The position numbers and the translations under genes were made by a program. From contig OX637297.1 in NCBI GenBank assembly GCA_951799445.1, positions 5,704,001 to 5,768,000 on the forward strand: 64,000 nucleotides of DNA. The letters are read 5' to 3'. Below, piece by piece: positions 13,850 to 25,110 of the stretch; the stretch's first letter is position 1, and each line of letters starts with the position of its first letter. The DNA is from Pseudisothecium myosuroides. Lineage: Eukaryota > Streptophyta > Bryopsida > Hypnales > Lembophyllaceae. The notes under the pieces were generated by a model. That model saw only the letters and a list, made by a program, of their open reading frames with translations, had not been told where the DNA came from and made no database searches.

Positions 13850-13978
13850 ACCGCTAGCATAATTTTAGCTTCCTCTTTGTGTCCTATCTTCTTGGCCGCA
13901 TTCTTGCTCAAGCTTTGCTCCTCCGCCGCCTTGCATCCTTACAGGTGTTCCAATTGAAGGTAGCTACTCGTAGCAGGT
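13850..13978 (+). other. possible exon upstream of the LRR segment
   Basis: An open plus-strand frame (YLLGRILAQALLLRRLASLQ, then FQLKVATRSR) ends at a good donor, AGCAG/GTACGTG, at about 13977. It is Leu-rich and lies 0.75 kb before the LRR-coding block, so both may belong to one gene; this is an inference from spacing and splice signals only. Confidence 0.25.
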
Positions 13979-14721
13979 ACGTGTATATTTTTAATGTTGT
14001 CGTTGAAAACTTGAAGGGTGACAATGAAACAAGATTTCTATTCCACATTTTTCTAGACTGACGCAGTGGCTGTATGTTTGTGGTGTTGAAACTTGAAAGT
14101 CACGAAAGTTGTTTGTTTTCAAGAGTGTCTCTTTTTCATTTCAGTTTCAAACATGATTAGTCCGAAGGCCAAGTGATCCACATTGTGATCCGTTTTGTTT
14201 TAGTAGGTTAGTATGTTCATTTTATTATATGACTCAAGAGAAAAGTTTTAGAATAATTTGTTTTCAAAACTGTGTAAGGAATAACTTTGTTGAAAGATTG
14301 ATAATTTGATACATTGAATTATAATATGAACTTGGCTACGGTAAATTTGTTTGTCAACAATCTTTCTGGTTGTCTTTCACCCTAGAATTTCACAAAACTT
14401 GGTACTATTGAAGAACTGTAACTTGCATTGCCTGTTCCACATAACGAAAGTTTTATGCTTGCTTGGACAAATCTTCATTTGCATTAGCTAGGGGTTCAAT
14501 AGTAATTGATTGTATGATGTGCACACTTTATGTATGTCTTGAAGTTATGATAAAATTATGAAAATTATGAAGATATATTGATGTTCAAGGAGTGGGCCAT
14601 ATCACATAATATAAAATTATAGTAATGCATGCAAACTAGTTTTGAAATGGATCACGTTGTCTAATAGAAATGCAGGTACCTACACAACAAAAGTATTTGA
14701 GGAGAACTACCACAATTATTA

Positions 14722-14907
14722 TTGAGGAGGTTGGGTTCTACTTCAACTAGGAAGCTGAAGGTGCTAAGTTTGAGGAGGAATAGAATCAGCCTTTATACTT
14801 CAACCAAGAAGCTCAGATTGCTCAATCTGTACTACAACGGAATTAGCCATTCTACTTCAACAAGAAAGCTTAATGTGCTCACTTTGAGGTACAGCAGAAT
14901 TAGCCAG
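14722..14907 (+). pseudogene. leucine-rich-repeat exon made of three 57-bp tandem repeats
   Basis: Three in-frame 57-bp units encode three 19-aa repeats of the form TSTRKLKVLSLRRNRIS / TSTKKLRLLNLYYNGIS / TSTRKLNVLTLRYSRIS, i.e. the LxxLxLxxNxI core of leucine-rich repeats. The block ends at CAG/GTAAAA, a plausible splice donor (14908). An LTR-type element is inserted only 18 bp downstream (14925), within the would-be intron. Upstream in the same frame there is a stop at 14698-14700, so a splice acceptor inside 14701-14726 or a broken gene is required. No further LRR exons were found beyond the insertion. Confidence 0.45.
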
Positions 14908-16125
14908 GTAAAATATGACCATTTTGTCGCAGCACAGAGTAAGTGAATTCCCTGTTATACTCCCCAAAACCACTCTAAAGCATAACAAAATGACTCTAAA
15001 GATCGAACCCACGAGATTCTGTGAAGTGTCTAGCTCTATTCCCAACTTAAGCTCAGCCAGTATCCAATTTCTACTTTCCGATCCTAGATCTAAAACCGGA
15101 AACAACAATACACTGAAAACAACGACCCGACCTCTCTCTATTTCTTTCGGCCTGTCAAGCTATTCGGTCCTGTAAAACTTCCACAACCCAGGATCCTTCA
15201 ACTTCAGATCCTGGAACTCCTCTGGACCGATCCGATCCGGTCCTCGCACACGTACTCTCACTCTACTCTGGTTTAGTTTTGCCTTTGTTTCACCATCAGA
15301 GGGTTCGCCGCTTGCTTTTGAGAGTGGCAAGCCCGCCACTCCTTCCGTGACTTATAGTGGCTGAAGACCCACTTCTCTAATCCACTACTTCCTACACTAG
15401 CGCGGATCCGGTTTGATCTCTCACAGCCACCCGGATAGCGATCTGGTTTGCAGGTCATACAAAGACCCCCCGTATGATCCTCTCATACTACAACGACCTT
15501 GATGCCAAGTTCCCTCCGTGCAAAGTTAGGTGGTTACAAGTGAACTCGTCCGTTCCAACATCAACTAAAGTTCTCCCGTTTACCAACTAGGGCAGCAAGA
15601 CCTCATGGGAGATTTGACACTCAACCGGATTTCCTATCCAGGAGTTCTAGCGCAACTAAGGACTCCTTCCCTATCCGCCTAGCCTAACAACGGCTTTTTC
15701 GCCTGGAATCGTGAACTGTAGAGGTGCTGAGGAACTGAAACCCACTCCCAACACTTAGAATACCCACTCACATGCACATAAGAGCAAAACAAACACACTA
15801 AGGGGAGAAATCTCTCTAGAATTTGCATACATCTTCCTAACTCCTCACCAAAATAGCCCTGCCACGCGCGGGAGAGACGTACAACAAGAAACTAATAGAA
15901 AATGCAAGAAAACTCCAAAGAAAAGACTCCCAGTCTCCTTCGTAGAGACTGACTAATATACACTTTAAAACTCAAAAGTCAACAAAAAGGGCCCCAGAAA
16001 GTCCGCGCGGAACTTTCGGTCCCTGCCGAGCCGGCCAGACCGGAGAAAACCCGATTCAGACCAGACACACCGGATCAAATCCGGTCCGGTCCTAACTAAC
16101 AAATATTTACAAAATTAATTCCTAT

Positions 16126-17769
16126 CTATCCTAACACAACCGGATCTACTCCTTGATCCGTTCCTTCGTCCATAACTTGGTCTCCGCCTTGGTCCACGCT
16201 CTGATCTAGACCTTGATCCGCACCCTGATTCGGGGTCAGATCCATACTTTGATCCTGTCCCTGGTTCAGTGTGGGACTCCTGGGCGTTTCCGTTCCAAGC
16301 TGTTCGAAGACGTCCGTTAGATTCCGGTTCCGCTCCCCGGTTTCACGTTCTGGAAGATCCGGTGACGAATCTAAGTTGATGGTGTTCGCGAGCTTCCTCC
16401 CACTCTTCTTTGACTGGGGAGTCCAATCCTTTCCTTCCGTCTGAATGCCTACGTTCGGAAAAGACCTTGGCATCAAAAGGTCGGAAAGATGGAACGACCG
16501 TGACAACGTCACTCCGTTCAGCTTTCGACTGCTCTCCTCCATCCGGTTTGCTGCTTCTCGCGCTTCCACCATCACCAATTCCACCTTCTCGGAGTAGTCC
16601 ATCAAGATCCGGACCAACCTGGTTCCGGATATCTTCTTATCCTTGAGTACTCCCTCGTCAAACAGCTTGGACTTGGTGACGGCCTCTCCAGTTGTCCCAA
16701 AAGTGGCCTTCACGTCCTCGGCTACTTTGCGGGTAGCCTCCGCCATCTCCCGTGTGGTAACCATGTCCTCCTTGAGGAGCAACAATTCCGTCTTCAACGA
16801 CTCGTTCTCCTCTTGGAGTCGTCGTATCTCCGCTTCTTGCTTCCGGATCTCATCCGGGCTGGAGATGAATTCTGCAACCACTCCTGCGAGGTTGCTATCC
16901 GCTGGTGCTCCCACCAGCTCGCTGATCTGGTTCAGAATCAGCTTCTTTACTGTCCAGTCTGCTCGCACATCGCTTAGGATGTTGATCAGTTGGTTGAACG
17001 GATCCGTCGGATCCGATCCGGAAGGACCCGGTTCTTCAGAAACCGGTTTCTTCCCAAAGTTGGAGGTCTCACCCGGAGGGGTTGGGGTTCCTCTCCGGTG
17101 AGGAGGCGTCGTCTTCTGCCGCTTGTGCTGCGGCCGGTGTTGCTCCTCCTCTTCTTCTTCTTCTTCCTCGGAACCGGATACTTCCTCCTGTTCTTCTTCT
17201 TCCGATTCCGATTCCCCATACTTCAGGAGTGACTCATGAGTCTTCCACTCCTTCTCCTCCGTATCCGTGAGGAGTTGATTGTGCTTGTAAAGATGGAAGA
17301 TGTAGGGACTCAACGGAGTCGGCCTACTTCCTCCGATCTTTGGAACCAGACGGCTGACTAGATCGGAAAAGATCTGGGCCCAGTCCACTTTCCGTTCCCC
17401 GCTCAGGGCTCCAAAAATCAGGTTCCCGATGGCTATCGTCACCCTCGTCGGCTTCTCCGGGTGGATGATCAGAACCAGGAACTGCAAAAGATTGCGATGC
17501 CGGTCGTCCAAACAATCTGCGACCGCATGCCCATCCTTCGAGTCCACCGTGCTTTGGAACTTCCTTCGAGTGTATCCTTCCTTTGAGGTGGCCATCCCTC
17601 GACCTCCTGACCGGAAGTCGTACACAAACCTCCACATCTCTTCCGTCCAACTATCCGGAATTCCGCGGATGGTCTTATCAAATTGATTCGAGAGTTTTCC
17701 CAACAGCTCTCGAATCATCCGTTCCTTTCTAAACCCCCAGGGTTTATCTATCAGTCCTCCGCATCCCAT
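16126..17769 (-). CDS. 547-aa acidic, coiled-coil protein of unknown function inside the LTR-type element
   Basis: This intact ORF opens at ATG 17769-17767 and has no recognised enzymatic motif. Residues 1-185 form a compact, Trp-containing region (for example WTEEMWRFVYDF near 41-52, and WAQIFSDLVSRLVPKIGG at 130-147) that could be a gag-like or DNA/RNA-binding fold. Residues 187-209 are almost all Glu/Ser, and 210-250 are basic and Pro-rich. Residues 306-352 form a predicted coiled coil (EIRRLQEENESLKTELLLLK). The C-terminus (505-545) is built of DQG/DQS-type repeats. A TATA box lies about 405 bp upstream. GC and codon use differ sharply from the neighbours, as expected for a mobile element gene. 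It may be an accessory or gag-like protein of the LTR element. Confidence 0.6.
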   Translation of the reverse strand: MGCGGLIDKPWGFRKERMIRELLGKLSNQFDKTIRGIPDSWTEEMWRFVYDFRSGGRGMATSKEGYTRRKFQSTVDSKDGHAVADCLDDRHRNLLQFLVLIIHPEKPTRVTIAIGNLIFGALSGERKVDWAQIFSDLVSRLVPKIGGSRPTPLSPYIFHLYKHNQLLTDTEEKEWKTHESLLKYGESESEEEEQEEVSGSEEEEEEEEEQHRPQHKRQKTTPPHRRGTPTPPGETSNFGKKPVSEEPGPSGSDPTDPFNQLINILSDVRADWTVKKLILNQISELVGAPADSNLAGVVAEFISSPDEIRKQEAEIRRLQEENESLKTELLLLKEDMVTTREMAEATRKVAEDVKATFGTTGEAVTKSKLFDEGVLKDKKISGTRLVRILMDYSEKVELVMVEAREAANRMEESSRKLNGVTLSRSFHLSDLLMPRSFPNVGIQTEGKDWTPQSKKSGRKLANTINLDSSPDLPERETGERNRNLTDVFEQLGTETPRSPTLNQGQDQSMDLTPNQGADQGLDQSVDQGGDQVMDEGTDQGVDPVVLG

Positions 17770-18173
17770 CTTGGCAAGATCCTCTATGAGGTTGTCCTTT
17801 TCCTTCTCTTATGCTGGAATAATCGGACACACCTTCCGGAGTTTAACTTCTATTGCGGAGGAACTGGACAGTCCTGCTCTACTCTTGCGGAGCTGAGGCA
17901 TGGACACGAGCTGTGCTAACCGGATTCTGACTGAGGCTACCTTTCCCTCTCCTAGCCGCACGTCTCGTTTCTCACCTTCGCTCTTCCGATCTCAACCGGA
18001 ATACCTGTAAACCTGCAACACACACTAAAGCGCTGCGCACTCTAACACACTAACACGCACACACAAACTCACACAACAAGAAAGCAAAGCGCTGGGAGGA
18101 AAGCTAAGTACAAGCTGGAGAGCCATTTCCACAAACAAAGTTTGAAAAAGAGTGGCAACTGGATTGGTCAGCC

Positions 18174-18181
18174 TATTTATA
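18174..18181 (-). promoter_or_regulatory. TATA box (TATAAATA) for the 547-aa ORF
   Basis: TATAAATA on the minus strand, inside the LTR-type unit and about 230 bp from its upstream end, in the position expected for an LTR promoter. About 400 bp of leader separate it from the ATG, containing several small upstream frames. Confidence 0.55.
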
Positions 18182-18417
18182 GTCTGATCTGTCATCATGA
18201 CCAAATCCGTTCCTGACCCAATCCGTTCTAACTCAGATCCGCTCCAACTCTAATCCGGTTTAGATTCAGATCAAATCCGGATTGTCACCTCTTCCGTTCC
18301 GTAGTTAATTTCCAGTTTTCCGTTACCTCTTGCTCAATTCCGGATCCCAGATCACGGTTTCCGTTCTAAGATTTAGATAACTTACAAAAAACCAAAAATT
18401 CACACTGCGACACATTT

Positions 18418-20519
18418 TCAATCGAATAACAGGAAAATTTTAGAGTTTCCATTGAAATTGCAACCTAAATTTATCCAGTTTGATGAATTTGGCGATTTGA
18501 TGAATTGAATTTATGTAGTAAAGAATGGGTGAAAATCACGACTCATGTACTCACAACGTCATCATAAGCTTAATCGTCATTTGGATATCCCTTGTCGATT
18601 TGAAAAATAAATAGGAGTAAATATCAGCCAATGCAGACATTCCCATAGAAAAGAGGAAAATGAATTAAAACGTAATGTCCTCAGAATGCCAAGCCGTAGA
18701 GGAGTAAAAGTAGCAATCACAGGATACCTTTACCATTCAACACCTTTACATTGAATTATCGACTTGAACTTCTATTAAGTTGTAAAAGGACAAGGCAATT
18801 TTAAATAGCTCTCAAAACCCCAGAGAAAAGTGAGTCCAAGACTCGCCCATTATATAATCTCCCATTTATGAGCTCACTAAAGAACTAAGGACCCACATAA
18901 GTATAGAGCTAAGAGCTAAGGGACACCTCTAGATAGCAGACCTCGGAGGATCTTAAAGGAAGTTTGAATTCTAGAGTGCCTTACAATGCAAGATTTACGT
19001 AAATCCAGCAAGTAATTGTTGAGTAACAAACCTTCTCTTCTTCACGTCTTTTGTTTTTGATCTCATGAAACATTTCCTTGTCACCCTATCCGTGTTACCA
19101 AGTAATAGTGGGTCAGAGATAACTTCAAGCCGAGATTTTTTGAGTTTATTATTGCCAAAAAGAGTTGCAGAACATCTGACAACAAGCTCACTGAAACGAT
19201 TGAATAAAAACTTGCCTTGAACAACATGATGTCATGGTACTTGACTCACTTAATATTTTTTTTTGAAACCCGGAGTTTATTCCAAGAGAACCAGAGTCTT
19301 TTGAGTTATAGTCCAGTGATTCCCTCAGCGATTCACATGCTACCCCTATTAATTCTGCACAGAGAACGAGCTCACCTTGGGGAATAATAAATATAATTGA
19401 AACAATGGGGGTTGTTGGGTGTTTCATCAAACCCTACTTGTCTTGAGCTTCTGTCCACATTTGTGTAATCCTATCGTTTGCTCTTGGCGTTTGAATAACT
19501 GAAACCAAGTTCAAGATTTTTGTGAACTATTTTGTGGCCAATAAACCAAATCCGATCAGAGTTGCGATCATTGAGTCAGAAAGACTTACTTCCTTCATTT
19601 CTCCCTAAGTCTTCATTGCAAATTGCTTGGTATACTCAGGATCATCTATAATTAGAATATTATCAAAAACTGATCCTGCCTTGACCTGGTGAGCATAACT
19701 TTAAGGTCACTCCTACAGCATGAAAATTTCTATTAGGTTTCAGAACTGCTAACAATGATTGAAGCTTAAGGAAACTGTACACCTGAAGACAATGAAAACC
19801 ATGCATACCTGCCATAGGTCCATATTGAAATACTAAGAGTGAAGAGATGTAGTATTTATCTAATTTTTTTATTAAATAACAGAAAGAATGAGGTTACTAT
19901 TAGCAATAGTTTGAGTTTTTTGTTTTGAGCTTTTTGTGGATAAATTATATTGGCATACTAAATGGAAATGTACATTGTGATGATTATGTCTTTAGAAATG
20001 ATCTCAAGAGATGGTTTGGTAACCAAATGAGCATTGTCATTGGCAAGTCAATATTAATTTAGTTGGCATTTGCCCTTGGTGTGCATTTGGGAGTGTCCTT
20101 CCATGCTCAAGAGTATTTGCTTACTCTAGGTCCAATAGCCAGCATTGTTTCTTGTAAGGTAGGTAAGGAACACATTTCAGTGGCTTTCACCTATTTGAAG
20201 TGGTTTCTTTTATTCTATATAATTTTTTATTTGTGGTTCAAATCCTCATTTCTGTAGAGATGATTTTCAATCCCTTATCATATATTGTTTATGTTGTGAA
20301 GGATGATTTCATAATGAATTGTTGAAATTTGAAAAAGCAAGAATGCAATGATGAGTATATGTTACTAGGTCTGTGTAGCGAAGTTGTTGACATCGCTTTG
20401 TTAGGAAGTTGTCTCCCAAGTTGTTTAGGGTTGAATTTTTTTTGACAAAGCGTTTCCAATGATAATAATTGGTGATCTAAATTCTTTTTTGTCTTTTGAA
20501 CAAAAATGGCATTTTGTGA
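18418..20519. other. mostly non-coding; one possible minus-strand exon
   Basis: Short frames only. A minus-strand stretch at about 19250-19385 (GELVLCAELIGVACESLRES, then LDYNSKDSGSLGINSGF) has coding-like composition but no recognised family and uncertain splice borders. The rest shows nothing I can assign. Confidence 0.3.
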
Positions 20520-21258
20520 TGGCTGAGGAGCGCAATTTCTAAGAGAATCATCAAAATGGTGCAGTGAATGTGGAGTTGCTAGAGGACTATAGGTTGTGGA
20601 GGCCAGAGGGGACGTTCCTAATGTAGGAGGGAATGAAGCTGTACAGGAATGTTCAAATTCCCGTTTGTGGTTATTGCCACAGCTTCTAGAGTTAACTCTT
20701 TATGATAGAGTGTATAGGCTAAGACCTAAAGGTCTTGTACAAGACATTAAATGGGAGAAAAGCATCTTATAGCAGCACTATTGTTTTAAGAAGCAGTATA
20801 AGACATTGAAAAAGAACCAAGAAGTTGTTTGCAATTGGTTTATGCCAGGTAAGAATGAATTTGTTGATGAATTTTTAAATTCTCCATCACTAAGATGGAA
20901 TCAACAATTCAGTAAGAGATTGCGTAGTTATTGTCGTGAAATGCAGTCGTCCATCGACATTGATGATAAAATTGTAGACATAAACTTTCCGGAAGACGGT
21001 ACCAAACTTTCTTGGAGAGGATGTGATATTTTGAAATATGCCTTTGAAATTAATCATTATAGAAGAAGTTCTAGAAGTATTCTAAAAGCTCAGAGATTGG
21101 CAGGGGGAGAATTCAACAATGAAACCTTAGCCATGCTGCCCACTAGTACGTTATTTGTAGCAAGTCTAGGAGAAGGGGCATGTTCTCTAGCAGCCCTACC
21201 TATTGCACCTCCTGATGCAAATGTAGGAGAAGGTGCCACTGGAGAGGTTGTTCTATAG
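20520..21258 (+). pseudogene. hypothetical coding block, 150-aa open end
   Basis: An open frame from about 20772 to 21258 encodes a polar protein (FVDEFLNSPSLRWNQQFSKR, then RGCDILKYAFEINHYRRSSR) with a Gly/Ala-rich tail of GEGA repeats. The upstream part (20520-20770) looks coding but needs frame changes and contains stops. No conserved domain is recognised. It lies on the same strand as the exons at 21857-24660 and could belong to the same gene or to a decayed insertion. Confidence 0.3.
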
Positions 21259-21856
21259 GGTTTGGGACGTAGGAGAAGACAACTACCAGCAAAATTGAGG
21301 GATACATAGAGCTCATTTATGTATTTCTGGTGAGTGCAATATTTTTAGGGGCATTTCTCATTTGAATTCCCTTCCTTATCAACATATTTTTCAGTGAAAT
21401 TAGTGTCCTTGTAATTTCTAGACCTCAATTATGGAGGATGCAATAGGGAGATGGAAATTAAGTATGCCAATGATGGAGGAGACATCCCCTTCACTTCATT
21501 GAATTTGTTGGGAAGTTTTGAGCTAAAAGTTTTGAACAGAGAGGTTGGAGATGCTTGTGCATTGACTTGTAGTGGTGATTTGTTTTCTCTGACTGCTTTG
21601 TTTTCACATCGTGTTTTTTTTTTATTACTCAAAGCCCATTGCTCAGGAGTTTGTAAGTAGAACTAAATCTGCAAGTAGCTAGGTTAATTTTCAGTCTCCG
21701 ATATGAGGCAACACCCATTGCACAGTATTCCCATTGTCTTTTCTGTATTTTGGTTTGATGACGATGCATATGCTTGTAATTTTTCATCTGCTGCAATTTA
21801 ATGGTTAATGTAGACATCATTCCATGCTTGTTTATTTTGTTACTATTGAATTGTAG

Positions 21857-21898
21857 GCACGCAGGTCTCCGGATTTTGAAGATATCGCAGCCTCCAAG
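21857..21898 (+). other. small candidate exon (14 codons)
   Basis: TTGTAG/G acceptor and AAG/GTAG donor bracket 42 bp reading ARRSPDFEDIAASK in frame. The length is a multiple of three. It is on the same strand as the better-supported exons at 23860 and 24542, with a TTAA-type MITE in the intervening sequence. Confidence 0.3.
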
Positions 21899-22301
21899 GT
21901 AGTCCAAGTTTTTTTTCTCAATGTGCTGCTTGATTTGATTGACACTTCTGTTGGAGTTGAGTCTTGAATGCCTAGTTACACATGTGATGAACATGGTATT
22001 TTCAATTAGCCTCTAATTTTGACTGGTGTTGCATTGTAGGTGTAATTTTAAGAGCATCATAAAATACTATATTGTGCAAACAGATGGGATTGCTATTGGA
22101 TTTCGGAACAAGTCCTGAATTGAAAAGACCTTTGTTTGTGGAGACTTTCTTTACCCAATTTTATTGTCTTCACTGATTAACACATGGTATGTTCTGAACT
22201 GATTTTGGTAATATAGACCACATCTGAAGTGTTCATTTCACATAATTTCTAATCAATGAACTTCCTCAATTCAGTACTGTGACCAATTAGTCTTTTAGTG
22301 T

Positions 22302-23244
22302 TTAACCCCTAAAGGACCGGCATGCGTTTTTTGGCCGTATAGAAATTTTGGGCAGGTCCGTGTGACTAGAGATTTCTATATTTTAAGCTGAAATTTTAAT
22401 AGAAGGTGGGCGCAAGGAATGTCTTTCATATACACTAAATTTCAAGACATTTGGAAATAGGAGTCAAAAGTTATGGCCAAATATGTTACTTTTTTTCGTA
22501 ATTGGGTAGTCCGGGCAGCAAGAAAAATTTGGCAAAAATTTGAATTTTTTTTTTTAATATTTTTTTTCTTGTAGATTATATTTTTGTCTATTTGGAAAGC
22601 TTTGATTCATTTCATTTGGATTTGTTATGAGAAAGTTATGAACATTCTTGTTTTTCGGGCAATTAGAGCATCTTCGTGAAAAAAATAACTTGTAGGATTC
22701 ATTTCTAAATGATATTTTTGCAATTTTTCAAAAATAAAAAATTCTCATGGTTTAGTTTACTTGCTAGAACAATCTCACCATTGGGAATAGTGTATTTTAA
22801 TTCCATCTAAAATATATTAATGTTTTAGGTTTTCCTTCTATCTCGTACCTGCTTCTACTTAATAATTTTTTTAGGAATGATAATTAAGTTTTTTTTAATG
22901 TTTTTTTTTTCCCTAGACTCTCAACCCAATTCTCCACTATAAAGATTTGAAGCACAAAACTCTATAGTGCAAAAAATTTAAGTTCAAAATGTTTAAAGTC
23001 AAAAAATCTAGTCGCGCAATGTGCTGAAATACTTGTTTTTTCCACTTTAAACGCAGATATCTTGCAATTTGAGCGGTCAAAAATTCTGAATTTTTTTTCA
23101 CACATTCTCATATTAGTTAGGTGCAAGATCCTACGGTTAGATGTGCAAAAAAAACATTCTTCATTTTTTTTTACTCCTTGCTATAGAAATGGCAATTTTG
23201 ATGGTTTTTTGGCAGAAAAAAGGCCTCAGGCCTTTAGGGGTTAA
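22302..23244. mobile_element. TTAA-type (piggyBac-like) MITE, 943 bp
   Basis: TTAA at both borders (22302-22305, 23241-23244). The ends are CCCCTAAAGG at left and the same read inward from right (CCCCTAAAGGCCTGAGG). The interior is AT-rich, non-coding and closely related to the copy at 38786-39728, which has exactly the same length. It sits between two candidate exons, so it is probably intronic. Confidence 0.85.
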
Positions 23245-23859
23245 ATAGTAAACTCTGTCCCGAAGCCTGAAGTTCATATCTATCGTTACAAGCACCAACA
23301 AAATGGCAATGGATGGTGGGTGTAGCTGGAGTCTCTGCAGTGTTGCAATGCATTTTCATGTTCTTCTTACCTAAATCTCCTCAATCGCTATTTTGGCAAG
23401 TGACGTACTTTTATAATGCCTTTGCAAAAATTTCTCAAGAATGAGTTCCTTATTTTCAATCCTGAAATGCCTGGCTTTTGTATTTGAAAATGCAGTAAGG
23501 GTCATGAAACCTCTAGACGTCTTTACCATGCTGAAGATTATATTGTCATGAAACCTCCAAATGTCGTTACCATGCTAAAAAGAGGATAGCATGAGTTGTG
23601 ATTTCTGGTTGCAATAATGGATAATCTCTACAAGTGAACCGTCTCAACATAATGCAAGGGTTCATCATGTTTTCCAACCAATCTCCAATTTGGTTATAGA
23701 ATATTTTACATGTATAAAAGGAAGGGTAGTGAAAACTCCCTAAATGATCATAGCTCCTGATAGGATACTTTATTAAATAAGATAATGTTTTTTTCCAATA
23801 GATGAGTATTTCTCGTGCTACTAATTTGAAGAGGATGGGTGATTCTTTAATGTTTGCAG

Positions 23860-23977
23860 AAAAGGGACGATGACGCCATCAAGTTACTCGAGAAAATTTA
23901 CCCGAAGCTTCTAGATTTGCAAGAGGAAGTGGAGGAGCTTCATGGTATAGTTGCAGTTGAAGAGGAACATCAGTCAG
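23860..23977 (+). CDS. exon of an unidentified gene (acidic amphipathic helix)
   Basis: A TTTGCAG acceptor and a CAG/GTTTGG donor enclose an open frame encoding KRDDDAIKLLEKIYPKLLDL followed by QEEVEELHGIVAVEEEHQS. The helix-forming acidic heptads suggest a coiled coil. The stretch superficially recalls the loop of plant inositol/sugar transporters, but the next exon does not continue as a transporter. The splice phase (one base carried over) matches the next exon. Confidence 0.4.
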
Positions 23978-24541
23978 GTTTGGCTTTGTGAGCAATCTTA
24001 CAACTAATCTCCTACAAACCCACTGGGCTGGCTCACTGCTGGAGTTGGCGAGTAGATAAAACTCTAAACTTTGAGCCTCGTATCATAATCTGAGTTGGTC
24101 AAACTGAGATAATTAATGTTTTTAATCAAGAGTATGGTCGAGAATTCATGTTCTCTAAGCTGCAGACTTGTTTTGATTTAAAATGACTTATAGCCAATGT
24201 AAATATTTCTTCACATTTTGTTCAAATTGCAAAATCAATTTCTTATACATGCGTAGGACGGATCAACTCTTTTTTGCATGTAAATCTGTGGACGACACTC
24301 TAAAAGCTATAAGAAATGACTTTCTGTTTTCTTGATATGTATCTAGGATCTCACCTGCCTTTCAACTTCCCAAATTATTTGATAGTATGAATGCATGATA
24401 ACTATTGTAAAATTGTGTCGTTCCTCTCAATGTGAGCGCCTGATTGACATGGAGTCCGTGAATAAGCTAGAAGTATGCTTGAATAACAAGCTTTCATGTT
24501 TTGTCAACTCATCCTCTCGTCAAATGAGCTCTTCCTTGCAG

Positions 24542-24660
24542 GATTAACAACTTTGTATCTGGAAGATGAATCGTCACTAGTAAAATACATGCGGCATGCG
24601 AGCAAGACTCTCATCCCCAACTGCATTGAGGACGTACATGAAGGAACATGTTGCTTTTGA
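24542..24660 (+). CDS. terminal exon of the same unidentified gene
   Basis: After a CTTCCTTGCAG acceptor the frame continues in phase from the exon at 23860: GLTTLYLEDESSLVKYMRHA, then SKTLIPNCIEDVHEGTCCF and a TGA stop. The matching phase and strong acceptor support a real gene. The function is not recognised. Confidence 0.4.
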
Positions 24661-24838
24661 AGTTCCGTTTCCTCCTAAGGAATTCAATTGATTTGGCAAC
24701 ATTCCTCTCGTAGATTGAGAGGTGATAAACTTAGGCTTTGTAGATGTCTGAGTGCCTGTGAATCTGTGATTGTTCTACTAGCAGTTGCAGAACTGCATGA
24801 ATATTACGATTCTATTCGATACAGTAGTCTAAAGCTAC

Positions 24839-25105
24839 GATGTTCATCCATCAAATATTGGAATATCAATCTATTTTTCATCACTGTTTGTCCATCAAAT
24901 ATTGCAATTGCATCCATCCAAAAAGCAATTTTTCATCCATTTACATCCATCCAAGTTAATAATTTCATCCATCCAAAGAACAAATTTTCATCCATTTTCA
25001 TCCATCCAAGTTGACAATTTCATCCATCCAAAAATCTACTTTTCATCCTCTTACATCCATCCAAGTTGATATTTCATCCATCCAAAAAACAATTTTTCAT
25101 CTTCA
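24839..25105. repeat. ~55-bp minisatellite built on CATCCATCCAA
   Basis: About four to five imperfect units of roughly 55 bp. Each contains two CATCCATCCAA words separated by AGTTGACAATTT-like and AAACAATTTTT-like spacers (word positions near 24914, 24945, 24967, 25000, 25021, 25054, 25076). Confidence 0.8.
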
Positions 25106-25110
25106 CTTCA

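Larger units (their letters stand above)
14925..18412 (-). mobile_element. LTR-type insertion with an internal 547-aa ORF, 3,488 bp, TSD CATTT
   Basis: The ends are exact 8-bp inverted repeats TGTCGCAG...CTGCGACA in the TG...CA form. They are flanked by the 5-bp direct repeat CATTT (14920-14924, 18413-18417). These are LTR hallmarks, yet there is only one such unit: no internal copy of the ends and no pol. Its base composition is much GC-richer than its surroundings, with many CCGGAT/ATCCGG words. On the minus strand it has a TATA box and one long ORF. It could be a long solo LTR with an embedded ORF or a non-autonomous element carrying an accessory gene. Confidence 0.7.

Noticed and set aside
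16100..16140. TGTTAGGATAG at the stop codon of the 547-aa ORF as the start of a copia-like LTR
   Set aside because: No second copy with the same start was found and the outer CATTT / TGTCGCAG borders explain the whole unit better.
16410..17270. Plus-strand ORFs opposite the 547-aa gene
   Set aside because: Antisense shadows of the Glu- and Ser-rich coding sequence; low-complexity products.
23860..23977. Inositol/sugar transporter exon
   Set aside because: Only a short acidic helix resembles the transporter loop; the in-phase next exon ends the protein without transmembrane sequence.
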